Source of the DNA: Populus alba | Taxonomy: Eukaryota; Streptophyta; Magnoliopsida; Malpighiales; Salicaceae | Reading direction: 5' to 3' | NCBI RefSeq assembly: GCF_005239225.2 | Contig: NC_133300.1 | Location: 19,085,584 to 19,149,583 of the forward strand | DNA length: 64,000 nt | In this document: positions 26,559 through 40,875 of the stretch, one piece after another | How positions within the stretch are numbered: the first letter of the stretch is position 1 | Layout of the letters: each line of letters opens with the position of its first letter | Program-made: the position numbers and the translations under genes | Notes under the pieces: model-generated | What the model was told of the DNA's origin: nothing | What the model saw: only the letters and a program-made list of their open reading frames with translations | The model's database searches: none

Positions 26559-27292
26559 GGCTCTGTTTATTTGTTGAAAAATAATTTTTTTTGAAAAATA
26601 AATTATGAGGAAAGTGAATTTCGAGAAAGTATTTTCTGATATTTGGTAATGTAATGAAAAATGAGTTGGAAAACATTTTCCAGTGTTTGGTTATGTCATG
26701 GAAAATGAGCTGAAAAATAACTTATTAATATTTTATTTTTCTCAAGTTTATTAAAATAATAAGGAACAAATCTTACAAATTAAAAAGTTGAATGAGAATG
26801 AAATTGAAAAAATATATAATTTCATAAATTATCTCAAATAAAATAAAAAATAAAATAAAGAGATCAAATCTAAAAATAAAATAAAAATATTTCATAAATT
26901 ATTTCAAATAAAATAAGTAACAATAAAAAATTGAAGACCAAATTTGATAGATACAAAAAACTAAAAAAAAAAATATTCAAAAAAAAAATATATATATAGC
27001 AATTAAAAGTTTGAGGATCAAATTTGATATAATCAGCAAATAATGATATTTTTAAATTTTTCACAACTTTCGGAAAGTGTTTTCCCCTCAAATTTTTCAG
27101 GAAAAACTTTCCTGAAAATCAAGTCAAATTTTTCTTTGACTGAAATTGACTAGAAAATGTTTTTCATTGATTGGAATATATTTTCCGTTGACTAAAAAAT
27201 GTTTTTCGTTGACCAACTTTTCTAATGACAAACAAACACATGAAAGTTTGAAAAATAGTTTTCCGGAAACTGCTTTTCAAGAAACAAACATA
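26559..27292. mobile_element. MITE-like element with imperfect terminal inverted repeats
   Basis: The left end 'ggctctgtttatttgttga' resembles the reverse complement of the right end near 27,292 ('gttatgtttgtttcttga'), and similarity continues inward for about 40 bases. The interior is rich in 'gaaaa' and 'ttttcc' motifs with no coding capacity. No clear target duplication is seen, so the superfamily is open and the ends are approximate. Confidence 0.45.
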
Positions 27293-27644
27293 ACTTACTA
27301 TAAGTCAAATCGGTGAATCGTTAGTCGATAATTTACACTAGTTGGGTTTTATATTTAGAAGTTGACCAACTCTTTTTTAAAACAAATTAAAATAACATTA
27401 TTGTTTTGATCAACTAGATTAACTCACCTAACTGAGTCATGAGCAGTCCTGATTTTATTTCTATGCCTTAACTGTTAGAGTTGGAACATTAGGAGCTTGA
27501 TAGGTAATAGTTTTTGTTTTTGTGTTTTAAAAATCACTTTAACCCTGTTGCCTGTATCCGTTGTCTTAAAAAAAAAAACCAACTGCTACTTTGTTCTGCT
27601 TGGCAAACCCTGAGGCTGAGAAGCAGAAGAAGAGTGAAAATTAA

Positions 27645-27767
<123 letters not shown>

Positions 27768-28494
27768 GAAAAAGGATTTTCTTAAAGTTTGAATCTTTTG
27801 TTTGAATTGATTCGTTTTGTTTGTGTTGTTACAGAAGGGTAGCAAAGGAATGCTGTGAAAGGGTTAGTGAATCGAATGCTGGTTAGTTGCTCTCTGATTT
27901 GCTTTCTTAGTATTTATTATTCAGTTTTTGTTTGTTCTTGATAGTTTCTGGCATTTCTTGAATGCCTCTTTTCAAATACTAAAGAGCAGAATCATAAGTC
28001 GGAAATGAGGTCTTAATTGAAGTCTAGGGTTGTACTTTAGGTGTACTGGTCTCTTCCCTCCTCTTCCAACCTCCTCAATTTACTTGTATGATACAGTTTT
28101 GATAGTGACTTGAATAACTCGAAACATGCCATTGGACTAGATTAGTTTTACACCTGCTAGTGGAAATTTTGGAATCTTAACGACACCGTCCTCCGGGTCT
28201 CTTTCCCTCCTCCTCGGACCTCTAAAATTTACATCCATGGCAGGTCCTAAAAATAAGTTGGATAGCTCAGTACATATGACCTCCAAGCCTGAATCTTAAG
28301 AGCTGAGATTCCGACAATGGGTCTCTTGTCGTTTTTGATTTCCATTTTTCAACATTTTTTTCGTTCTTGAATTATGGCAACTTGGCTGCTCTATTTTAAT
28401 AGATGCATCTCCTTCTCACTATTCCCCATCCGCTTCTGACACCAGGAAAAAAAAAATTACACAGGGAAAATTATCAGTATCCACTTTTGCAATC

Positions 28495-29264
<770 letters not shown>

Positions 29265-30641
29265 TGATTTAGATTCTCCTTTTGTGAAAAAAGGATTATA
29301 TAACTTGGTGACGAAACATTTTCTTGACACTGTGAGATCACTATACATGAGCATGAAAAACAAATCACCAAGACTAATCTTAAATTAACACAATGCTAAA
29401 TAATTAAATAAAAAAATTGATGGGCCAAAATTGAAAAAAAAATTATTGAACTGCCAAAAAAAAAAAAAAAGAAGAATTAGGTGCTGATAACATATTTTCT
29501 AATGGAAAAAAATGTAAATTGCATTGAGGTTAATCCGATCACTTGGTGGGTGTAAATGCAATTTGGACTTTTAGAAAAAAACAACAAAAATAAATATTTA
29601 TAAAATCAAGCATCAACAAAATAATTGGATATTTATTTAAGATCATAATAATTACATAAATGAAAACATATTAAAAATAAACCAATTAAAAAAAATTAGA
29701 AGAAAAACATTACCCAGATACACAATCCTAAGTGGCCCAATATGCCTGAGCCTTAATAAAAAAAAGTCAATGAGTGCGAGATGCTAGCCGAAGCTTATGC
29801 ACTTAAGCCTTGATTTTTTTTTTTGTTCTTATCATCATTTGTAGCCTTTTTTGAAGAAAAAATAGGCAATACATCGCATGCTATGCCAAGATTCCACGAC
29901 CAGAGAGTCGAGGCACAAGTATTTTACATCTAAAAAATTATTTTTAACTATTTTTTTATCCAAAAATAAATAAAAAAACATAAAAATTTATATAAACTCA
30001 TTTATGCATTCAAAAAACTTGAAAAAACGGTTCAAAAATAAAAAATTAACCCAAAACCTAAAGATTTATGAAGGTAAAATCTATTATCTCAAATAATTTA
30101 AAAGTAAAAGAAAACCCTAGCGGAACTTCTCTAATCAAATAGTTGTTGATATTAAAATCAATTATTATGATGATTATAATCGGTGTCGAACAATAATATT
30201 TTTTTTTATCATCAAAATTTTGTAATTTTCTCACTGTTAGCTTAAAACATAAATCGAGAAATATAGTTTTGGATGGAAAGAGAAATTTTTTAAAATTAAA
30301 GGGACTGAAAATGGATGAGTTGGAAAGTAAAAGGAATAAACTTATAAAATTGACTTTATTCCTTTCAAATTTTACAAGGAATAAAATAAATTTTACAAGT
30401 AAAAATATATTGTACACACCAATTAATGGACTGATAATTTAGGAGAAATCCCAAGATACTAGCCCAAGCTGTAATTATCATTCACTTCAGTATAAGAGAA
30501 ACAAGAGGGATAGAAATTTGAAAAAGTATCTTTGTTTGAAAAGAAAAGAAATTCCTATCATTTTTATTATGTCTAGACTTTATCTTTTCTTCTTCTATCT
30601 CTCTCTCCTATGTTATAAATATTGATAATTACAGCTTAATA

Positions 30642-30644
<3 letters not shown>

Positions 30645-30680
<36 letters not shown>
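30645..30680. repeat. (AT)18 microsatellite
   Basis: An uninterrupted dinucleotide repeat. Confidence 0.9.
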
Positions 30681-30684
<4 letters not shown>

Positions 30685-31061
30685 TAATTCAGTGCTATAT
30701 CGAACAACAAGATAGATGAAGTCTTAAGTCTGAGGAACGTGCATTCAACTCAAAAAACAGTACTGTTCAAGCTTGGTTTATGAACTTTTTGATGGAGATT
30801 TAGCACAAATTAAGCAAATAAGATTAAAAAGAAATACGTTAGAAGAAGAAGAAGATCTTGAGCAGTGATTCATTGCTTGCCCTTCCATGGAAACAGAGGC
30901 AAAACTCATTGCAACATATTGCTTGAAGGGTCCGTCCATAAACGTCTGAAATGGGTACTCCATGATTTTCACCCTCTCTTTTCTTGTTCGTGCATGCTTT
31001 CCATTTTTAAAAAAATATATCTAAGTGAAGGGAATGAAGGCAATCCATCGACGTCAATCTG

Positions 31062-31862
31062 ATTGTTAGCTAGTGATACCAAATATAGAACTATTTTAGA
31101 CAAGATATATTGTAGCTTAATTAGGTGTTAAGAGAAAGAAAATCCATTGATTTATATATTTATATATATATATACTAATTGAATGATTTATTCATAAAAT
31201 AATCATTCAGATAATGACAGGAAAAAACAGGATGAACTAAAAAAATTAAATAAAAAATTTATTTTAATATATTTTAAAGTGAAAAGCGTCTTAAAAAAAT
31301 ATTTTATGTTTTAATCTCAAATATTTATTGTATAGATTAAGAGTCTGTTTGTTTTTGGGTTTTAAAAGTATTTTTGTAAAATTAATTTTTTTTTTATGTT
31401 TTTAAATTATTTTTATATATTAATGTTAAGAATAAATTTTTAAAAATATAAAATATTTAAAATATAAAATAATTTTTTTTATATTGTTAGCTAGTGATAC
31501 CATATATAGAACTATTTTAGACAAGATATATTGTAGCTTAATTAGTTGTTAAGAGAAAGAAAACTGATTGACTTTTTATATATATAATAATTGATTGATA
31601 TATTAATAAAATAATCATTTAGATTATGACACGATAAATAAAAAAAATAATTAAAAATTTATTTTAATATATTTTAAAGTGAGAAGTATTCTAAAAAAAT
31701 ATTTTATATCTCAATCTCAAATATTTACTGTATAGATTATAAGTCTATTTGTTTTTGTGTTTTAAAAGTGTTTTTTAAAAATTTTAATTTTTTTGTGTTT
31801 TTAAATTATTTTGATATATTAATGTTAAAAATAAATTTTTAAATAAAAAAATATATTTTTAA
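31062..31862. repeat. Tandem duplication, period about 421 bp
   Basis: The unit beginning 'attgttagctagtgatacca' at 31,062 recurs at 31,483. Similarity continues through 'actattttagacaagatata' and the AT-rich remainder. The second unit is somewhat shorter through indels. No coding capacity is seen. Confidence 0.85.
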
Positions 31863-34527
31863 ATTAACTGAATCTTAACCCTTATTTTCAAAAGAAAGTG
31901 CCTGCAGGCTTGTATGGTATGATCACTGATGGTCCCGATTTTTCTCTTTTAGGGCATAAAAAACAGGGCCTTATATTTTGTCCGGTGTGGTCACGCGCAA
32001 ACACCAGATATGGTTAGCCAGGCTGTGCAGCAATCATGTTTTCCAGTCACCAAGTTACCTCGGGGATTAAGCTGTAGTTTTTGGAATGTTATGCATATAA
32101 AAAGGATTAAAATTCCTGAAAACATTCTCGCTTCTCTCGAGCATTGCTGCTCAATGATTACCCTTTTATATGTGATTGAAAAAAAAAAACTTTTTAAATA
32201 TCTATTTAATAACAAAAAAATAATTATCTTCATTAGATATTCATAAACAAAGTTTTAATTTTATTTGCACACAAATGAAAAAGAAAATCTTAACATTCCT
32301 ATAAAAATGCTTAACATTATTTGATAACTATGCCAAAATTAAACAATAACTTAAGGGTTGATAACGTGCATTAGTTCTTAAAAACAAGTTAAAATAAATG
32401 ATGCGTTATCTCTAAGGCTGAGTAAAAAAACGATAAATCAATTAACTAGAAAAATTAAAAATAAATAAATAAATAAATTATAAAAAAATTTGATTAAAAC
32501 AATTAAAATATTTTAAAAAATATTTAGTTCGGTTTCATAAGACTGAAACCAAAAAACCTCAACTGAATCAAACCAATTTAATTAAAAATAAACTTAACTA
32601 AATCAAAACTGAAATCTATCATAAAGTAAAAAAAAAATCCAAAAAAGAATATAATTTTTTTAATTTTAATATAAAATAATCAAATCAAACCGAATCAAAT
32701 TAAAACTGATCAGTTGGGTTTTAAATTTTTTTTAAATGGGTTAAATGCAGTGAACCCACAACTTTCCTTTTCCTCTTCTATTTTTCAGGGATCTTCACTC
32801 TTCTGCCAAACCCTAGTGATTGAAACCCAAAACATATGAAATTTAGGGCTGAAAAGCCAAATCATAAAAAAACAAAAAATGAAGAAATACAAAATTTAGA
32901 GGTCAAAGTGTATGTTTTCACGTTCTATGACAAAAAAAATAAAATATAGGGATGGTTATCTTAATTTTTGCAATTGATAAGACTAAATATAATTTTATAA
33001 AATTGGGCATCAATTAAAAGGCAAGGCACTTTTAGGCACGAAGAGCATGGCAAATAAACGATCCGAAAGGAATAATATGCTTTAATTTTATTTTTCATCC
33101 AATAGCAAAAAAGTAGTTTCACTATGCATCACCGCACAGTAACACATCGAGCTTTTTAGGTTTATGATATAATATAATGACTTTGATTTGATGAAGAGAT
33201 GCATTGAACCTTGCATCGAACCATGATGCGTGAAAGGTGTCCCTATGATGGAAACAAACAGCAAAAAAAGAGAGACAGGAAGTTAGAATTAGCTAAAGGT
33301 AAAATGAAAACATATGATGTGTTTGTTTATCTACATTATTTTTGAAAATTTTTCATTTTTTTAAAAAAAAATTCCAAATTTATTTTAAAATTTTAAAAAT
33401 ATCAAATATTATTTAAATTATTTCCAAATAAAAATATTTTTTAAAAACTTCTCGTAATTAAAATCTCAAACAAGCTATTACTCTAACTATTATATATAGC
33501 AAGGGATCAATAATGGAATGGCAAATCATGGTGGTGGTTCCAAAGTCCATCTCAATACGTAACGCAACAGTGTGGATGAATATGGAAAATTAAATTGACA
33601 TTTTTCTTTCTTTTCTTTTTATGATTATATGGTAAATAGAGAGTACTGATTGGAAAGGAAAAATTAAAGAAAAGGATGTAAACCAAACAAATATTATTGG
33701 TAAGAAATTAGTATTTAATCTCTTTACGTTTTTTATTAATTTAGTCAAAGCAATTCTTCTAGTTTTGAAAGTGTAATAATTTTTTTTTAGATATTTTTTA
33801 AAATATATTTAATGTAAAAAATATTAATTAATATATATTTTTAGTTTGTTATCATATTTTTAATTTTTTTTTAATAAATTTTCAATAAAATATATTTTTA
33901 AAAAATAAAACAAGATAAAAATATCCATCCACCATAATCAAATCAAAGGTGATTTGACATCCTCCAAACATTACATATTATATTATATTATGTCATATCA
34001 TATCATACAAACAGTCATGATATTTATCCTCTATATAATTTAAAATAGTAAAAGAGTTGATGAAATGATATTAAGAGTATGGTATTGATTTGACCAAATA
34101 TAAATATAAAAAGTAGAGGTAACTATCGATTTTTTAGTTACTAAAAAAACAGAGAAATATGATTATGTAAATTCTAAAATAAAGAATGAATTAATAAAAA
34201 AAAATCAATTAATCTATGGATTCTTTCTCTTTTAGTTCTTCGAAAGACATTGAAAAAATGAGTTCTGTAATTAGAAGAAGATAATTTATTTTACCCAATT
34301 TAAAATTATAAATTTGATTTGACGAGATGAGGTGAAATTTAAAATAAATAATAAATTAAGTAAAACTCAATTAATTTATGAATTCTTTCTCTTTCAATCA
34401 TCTGTCGTATATATTTGCTTGCCATATTGGTTATCACTACTCAACTTCAGCTCTCTTTCCTTCATTATTGAATTCCTTTCCATCTTCATCAGATTCCCAC
34501 TGACCAGTACTGTTGCAACTTGCAAGC

Positions 34528-36273
34528 ATGGAAGTTATGGCTTCCAATGCTGCAAGTTCCTTTGATCCTGAGGATGGATCCAGCTATGACACTGCTAATG
34601 AAGTGAAAGCATTTGATGAAACCAAAGCTGGTGTTAAGGGACTAGCAGACTCTGGTGTGATCAAGATTCCCTGGTTTTTTGTCCACCCACCAGAGAAAAC
34701 CCAGCAACCACCATCCAAGTCTAGCAATATCAGCCTTCAGGTTCCAATAATAGACTTCGAGGGGTTTGAAAGTTCTCGGCGGATGGAGGTAGTGAATGAG
34801 ATTCGCAAAGCATCAGAAAACTGGGGTTTCTTTCAAGTTGTTAATCATGGGATTCCAGAAAATGTCATGGATGAGATGTTAGCAGGAGTGAAACGGTTCC
34901 ATGAGCAACCTCAAGAGGTGAAGATGGAGTTCTACTCTCGTGACGCTGATCAACGAGTCAAGTTCTTCACTGGTGTTCTCCTTCTGACTCAAGAACCAGC
35001 AATTTGGAGGGATACGGTAGCATTTGATTTCAAGGATGGAAAACTAGACCCTCAACTCTTTCCTGCCATCATAAGGTATTGAATATGTGTAGGAAGATCC
35101 TAATCTATCTATGAGTTCAGTTTTCTTGGAGATTTTTATGGATTTAACCAAACTTATGTTTCAGAGAAGAGGTAAGCGAATATTTCAGACACGTTACCAA
35201 GATCGGCAAGGCACTATCTGAGCTCTTATCAGAAGCACTCGGGCTTCGAAGCAATTTCCTTTCAAGCATAGAATGCATGGAAACAGAATCATTGGTGGGT
35301 CACTACTACCCGGCTTGTCCTCAACCAGACTTGACCCTTGGCACCACCACACATTCAGACCCATCTTTTCTGACCATACTTCTGCAAGACAATATGGGTG
35401 GTCTGCAAGTTCGTCATCAAAATCAATGGCTTGATGTCCCCCCTCTTCATGGTGCTCTCCTAGTAAATATAGGGGACTTGATGCAGGTAATTAAGATTTA
35501 GTTCTCCCATTGTCTGCATTTTTCTTTCTGAAAGTGATAGCCATTTAACGTATCCATAATTTCATTAATTTGAGCTTGTCTAATTAAGAATATAACCCTA
35601 CCAGCCTGGGACAAACGGGAAAGGTTCAACTAATCATGGTCTTGCAGTGCAATGATCAATTTTTGGTCCTTTATATTTTGCTGTGGCAGTGTCTTTTTTG
35701 TATGGACAGTACACTAGCAATGTTTCTATGTAATATTCATGTTTCCGGGTATTGTTTTGGTTTTTCAAAGAAAATATGAAATGCTGATTGCTAGTCCAGA
35801 TGAGCATGATTGATGCACATCCTACAGATCAACGGGGATCAAAATCAAATAACTAGCAAGTAGGACTTCTCGACAAAACACAGCATCGATCATATAATGC
35901 CTCTATGTCTGAGAGGTTGTTGCTTGGTATAATAGTCTGGAAAAATAAAGAACTAATTCAAGTTTGTTTCTTCTTTCTGTAGCTCATCACCAATGACAAG
36001 TTCAGAAGTGTGGAGCATAGAGTTCTTGCTGGAGAAGTCGGGCCTCGGATATCAGTAGCATGCTTCTTCTTCCCAAGCACAGCAAATAAGTTTAAACCCT
36101 ATGGGGTAATAAAGGAGCTTCTATCTGACGACACGCCCATGATCTATAGAGCAACTCATTTGGCTGAATTCATGGGTCAATACATGTCCACAGGATCATA
36201 TGTTTCCACCCTTTCTCATTTTAAAGTTTCAAGTGGCCATGCCTGTTCCTCTGGAGAAGAAGATACAGATTGA
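34528..36273 (+). CDS. 2OG-Fe(II) dioxygenase, ACC-oxidase-homolog group (array copy 2, intact)
   Basis: Three exons (34528-35075, 35165-35486, 35983-36273) with GT/AG junctions encode 386 residues. The N-terminal DIOX_N domain has [11 protein letters not shown] and [12 protein letters not shown]. The catalytic double-stranded beta-helix has the iron ligands His246-x-Asp248 (THSDPSF) and His302 (VEHRVLA), and the 2-oxoglutarate-binding Arg312-x-Ser314. [13 protein letters not shown] and [11 protein letters not shown] are typical of this family. Relatives are soluble cytosolic enzymes such as Arabidopsis ACC-oxidase homologs and deacetoxyvindoline 4-hydroxylase, which hydroxylate small specialised metabolites; the substrate here is unknown. 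The C-terminus ([16 protein letters not shown]) is longer than in copy 4 (KVTRPC) and looks like a late frameshift. I used the ATG at 34,528, matching copies 3 and 4. Confidence 0.92.
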
Positions 36274-38288
36274 AATCAATAAACGGCCTGTAACCTATAG
36301 CATTATCCTCCCCTTGTTGAATTTTTTTTAGTTGATTTCAAGAAGTCAGTTTGGCTTTAGCTGAGCAGCTCATCCTTTATGCTCACTCTACATTGTTTCC
36401 TGCTTCAATGTTTTCTGCTTTACAGTCTAAGGAACCATTACACTTTTGCAAAAGAAGCTGTTTTCCTAGCTAGAACTTGTTGGCATAGCTAGCAGATTGT
36501 TTTGAAAACGTGTTCCAAGGCAATTCCTTGCGAATCTACTAATCCCACTGTGGATGTCTGTTCTTGGCAACGTTAGAAGATTGGATCTAGCTAGTTTTGA
36601 TGCTTGGGGATAAACAACCTGTCGCTCGCTCCATTATAGCAAATGGCCCATTGTTACGTACAATAAAGGTAATGGTTATAAAGTCCTATTCTTTTCACAT
36701 CATGCTATCGTGTCGATAAACGATGGAACATAAAGAGGATTTACTCAGAATTATGGCAAGTAAAGAGGATTGGTCGGAAAGGAAAGAAGAAAAGGATGGA
36801 AAGCAACCGATATTCCCGATTGAAAATCGATAATGGTGGTGGTATAGTGCTGCTTAACAATATATACCTTCATATGAACAGTGTTTATGATAAGTTCTAA
36901 ACAGGGGTGATAATCTTACCATATGCAGCATATATTTAGTGCCCGAGTTGAATTTTTATCTAATTTCATCATAATTAAAATGGATCAAGTGAAAATCCAA
37001 GTTGTTTTCATTATCTGACTTGTATCCAACCTGATATTTTTATTGATTTCTTGTTAATATATTATTATTATTATTATTAATCCTATAAAATATATAAACC
37101 CAATGATCTAACATTTACTTATTAACTAAAATTTATTTATAAATAAAAAAATCTTTAATTTATATAATTGTTATTATAAATCCTGTAAAAATCAATCTAA
37201 TTTCTAAATTTATTTTAATTATAGTTGAATTTTAATTTATAATTAATGATTATTAATTAAGTAGTTTATATATATATTTTTTGAAATGTATGTTCAAAGT
37301 TTATTTAACAAATAATAAGCATATAATTCAACTTTATATATACAAACACATATAAAATATAAAGACATCTTGAATAATTCTTATATATAACCGTGTTAAC
37401 CTCTAATGATTTATCAATTAATATAGTTTACTAGTAAGTACTTTAATGATATATTTTTATATTATTAAATTATAAACACATCAATATATTAAATATTTTG
37501 AAAAATAAGATTAGATTTGTTATGTGAGGGTAGAACAAATTTAAAATAAAAGGTTATTTTAAGGATTAAAAATTCTCTTGTTAGATTAGTTACCTACCAG
37601 ATATCTTGTCAGTGATAAAAACTCTTTAACATCATAGGTAGTGCAAATTACAAATTAAAGTAGATTAGACTAATATTTGAATTTGAGATTAGACCAGTTT
37701 TTTTTAATAATATTTTAATTTTTTTTATTTTAAATAATTTTTTTAAACTATTTAAATGTGTTGATATAAAAATGAATTTTATAAAATTAAAAAATATATT
37801 ATTTTAATATATTTTAAATAAAAAATTTAAAAATATTTCCACTAATCTTTATAACGACATAATTACCCGCCTGCAGGCATCGATATTTTTGAATGTAAAT
37901 TAGATAGGAGTACGTTAACACCCTCTCCAAAAGTCAAAACTTTAACATGATAGCAAGTGGCCGGTGCAAGCTAAGGGCAATAATGGTGGTGGCACAAAAG
38001 TCCACTTCTCATAATTATATGATGTTGTAGTCTTGATAAATAATGACAAATAAATAGGATTTTTTTTTTTTTCAAACAGAGGATTAATTGGAAACGAAAT
38101 TAAAAAAAGAAAAGAAAAGATGGAAAGTAACCCTAATCTCGGCTAAAACTAGGATGGTATTGTGTATTTGCATGTCGAATTTTTTCTATATTCATGAAAA
38201 AATTTAGATATCTATATTATATTAATTAATTTTTGAAAATTCATTATTCAAGTATTATGTATTATTTAATATAAAATAAAAATAATAC

Positions 38289-38308
38289 ATATATATATAT
38301 ATATATAT
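38289..38308. repeat. (AT)10 microsatellite
   Basis: A pure dinucleotide run of 20 bases. Confidence 0.85.
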
Positions 38309-38704
38309 CTTGGGTCATATTTAATAATATTTATATTATATTTATTATTCATTAGATAAAATAATCATATAAAAAATCTATTTATTTATGTCATTTTATA
38401 TTAACATTGAATTTAACTTAAATTATCATTCATAAGGAAAAGACAATACATCCTTTTTATATATACACTAAAGCTTAAAAAATTTTAATGAGAAAGAAGA
38501 TAAATTAATTAATCTAATCAAATTTAAAATTTATTTTGATCAAATAAAGATAATAAATATAAGTTTTGAACATTGAATTTTAAGGAGTACTAGGGAGAGT
38601 AATAATAGTTATTATATTATATTTTACTTAAAAATATATTAAAACAATATATATTTTTTATTTTTTAAAAAATTATTTTTGAAATCAATAGCAAAACAAT
38701 CCAA

Positions 38705-38729
38705 ATATATATATATATATATATATATA
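38705..38729. repeat. (AT)n microsatellite
   Basis: A pure alternating A/T run of about 25 bases. Confidence 0.85.
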
Positions 38730-39109
38730 ATTTTAAATAAAATTATTTTAGAAAACTCTGTTAAGCAAACAGGCGCATGAGAAAACATCTTTCTAATCAT
38801 TGATAAATCCTGTAGTTATGTATAAAGTTGGCTCATGCAGAATAGTGGAACTGTGGAAGAAAAACTATTAAATAAGTTTTGGGGCTAATATGCCATGATA
38901 TCTCGAAATGAAGATCGTTGCCATATTCATCAGTGGAGTCAAAAGGAGTATGAAGCAGCGTTTTGGCGTCTTACCGCTTTTTGCTTACCATATTTATTTT
39001 GGACTCCTCATCATGGCGAGCGTTCTCTTTCCTTCATTATTAAATTCCTTTCCATCTTCACCAGGCACGAAATCTTCAATAAGATCACTCACTCAGTACT
39101 GTTGCAAAC

Positions 39110-40142
39110 ATGGAAATTATGATTTCCAACGCTGCAAGTTCTATTAATCCTTTAGATGGATCCAACTATGATCAAGCCAAGGAAGTGAAGCCATTCGATG
39201 AAACAAAAGCCGGTGTGAAGGAACTAGGAGACTCAGGTGTGCCCATGATTCCCAGGCTTTTTATCCGCCCATCAGAGAAAGTTCAAAAGTCGTCAACTAA
39301 GTCTAGCAATTCCGGCCTTCAGGTTCCAACGATAGACTTTGAAGGGTTTGGAAGTTCTCGGCGAATAGAGGTTGTGAATGAGATTCGCAAAGCATCAGAA
39401 AACTGGGGTTTCTTTCAAGTTGTTAATCATGGGATTCCTGCTAGTGTCGCGGATGAGATGTTAGCAGGTGCAAGACGATTCCATGAGGAACCTCAAGAGG
39501 TGAAGCTTATCTTGTAGAGAAGAGGTTAGTGAATGTATCAGACACATGATCAAGATCAGCAAGACACTATCTGAACTCTTACCTGAAGCACTCGGGCTTC
39601 GTTGCAATTACCTTTCAAGCATAGAATGCATGAAAACTGAGTTATGGTGGGTCATTATTACCCTGCTTTCCCTGAACCAGCCTTGACGCTTGGCCTCACC
39701 TAACATCAGAATCAATGGATTGATGTCCCCTCTGCAGGGAGCTCTTCTAATAAATATAGGGGACTTAATGGCCGCAGGTACGTCATAGTTTATGCAGCAA
39801 CAGTTTTATTTGAGTTTGTCAAAGGGAGGCAACCTGCCTGTCTCGGACAAGCTCGAAACGTCGAATTCAAGTACTGTCTTGCAATGAAACAAAGCATTGA
39901 TCATATGACACTCTCTCTTGAAAGGTTGTACATGACATAAATGTCTGCAATTAAGTCCTCAAGATTGATATAAATGGATCGAAAATCATAACTCACTATA
40001 ACTTGATGTTGTCTAAAGTTTGATGACCTTTTCAGGACGTGCCTATCTTTGTTTCGGACATAGAATCATTCTAAATGTAATGACCTAAAAGTGTTGTTTT
40101 CTTCAATTTTTAGCTTATCACCCATGACAAGTTCACTAGATA
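39110..40142 (+). pseudogene. 2OG-Fe(II) dioxygenase pseudogene (array copy 3)
   Basis: The first 132 codons are open and close to copy 2 ([33 protein letters not shown]). After PQEVK the rest of exon 1 and nearly all of intron 1 are deleted, so coding sequence runs straight into the intron end 'cttatcttgtag' and then exon 2 (39,518). Exon 2 has a frameshift near 39,640 and has lost the part with the HxD iron ligands (around 39,700). Only the beginning of exon 3 remains at about 40,115-40,140 (LITHDKF), joined to 3' untranslated-type sequence. It cannot make an active enzyme. The 79-codon frame at 40,173 lies in that untranslated remnant. Confidence 0.88.
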
Positions 40143-40875
40143 GCTTGTAACACCAATAACATTCTCATTACCTTGTTGAAATTGTTGGTTGAGTTTGGAT
40201 TACACAAAATAATTAAACCTTGTGGTGAAGGATCCATTTTCAACCTTTTATGTGACATCGCGTTTGTATTTTTACTCTTTTATACTTCTTTCTTCAACAG
40301 CTTGCTTGAGGGCCTTTTGTTGTTCTTGAATGATTCCGAACACCAATCCAATTACTCTCTAATGTTTATAGAAATGATCATGGAAAATGAAAGCATGGAT
40401 CTGATCAGGTAATAAGAGCAAGGGTGGAAACTAAATCAAAAGAATGAGAGATTAATTAAGGAAAAGGTCAATTTTGTGTGTTTAAAAACCACTTTCAATA
40501 CTTTATTTATTCTTTCAATTCTTTCGACTGAGACTAATTCAAAGATGTAACAATGAAAGAATTGAATGGATTCAATCATGTAGGCTAGAGTGGACCTAGG
40601 CAATAGTAAACAAAATTATCATACGAAGAGAACTGGGAGAGAGAGAGGGGGAGGGAGAGATTTGAGGATGGGATTGCAGACCTTTCATGATGTCTCATAA
40701 TTATGGCTAGACCAGGAAGATCAAAAGTTCTGATGGGCCATTCCAGGTTACAATTTTTCTTATGCTTCAATTTTGACCATCCGGCTGCTCTAGTTAATTA
40801 GACACAAGCCCTTTCCGTAATCACAAACTCTACTTCTGTAACCAAAAACTAGCATCATCATCCGATTCTGCAAAC

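Larger units (their letters stand above)
36274..39109. other. Intergenic region between dioxygenase copies 2 and 3
   Basis: The start is probably the 3' untranslated region of copy 2. The rest is AT-rich with (AT)n runs at 38,289-38,308 and 38,705-38,729. About 39,010-39,109 resembles the leader of copy 2 ('ctttccttcattatt'). No other gene is seen. Confidence 0.55.

Noticed and set aside
30778..31062. Overlapping 64-65 codon frames on both strands
   Set aside because: No motif, no splice context; treated as chance.
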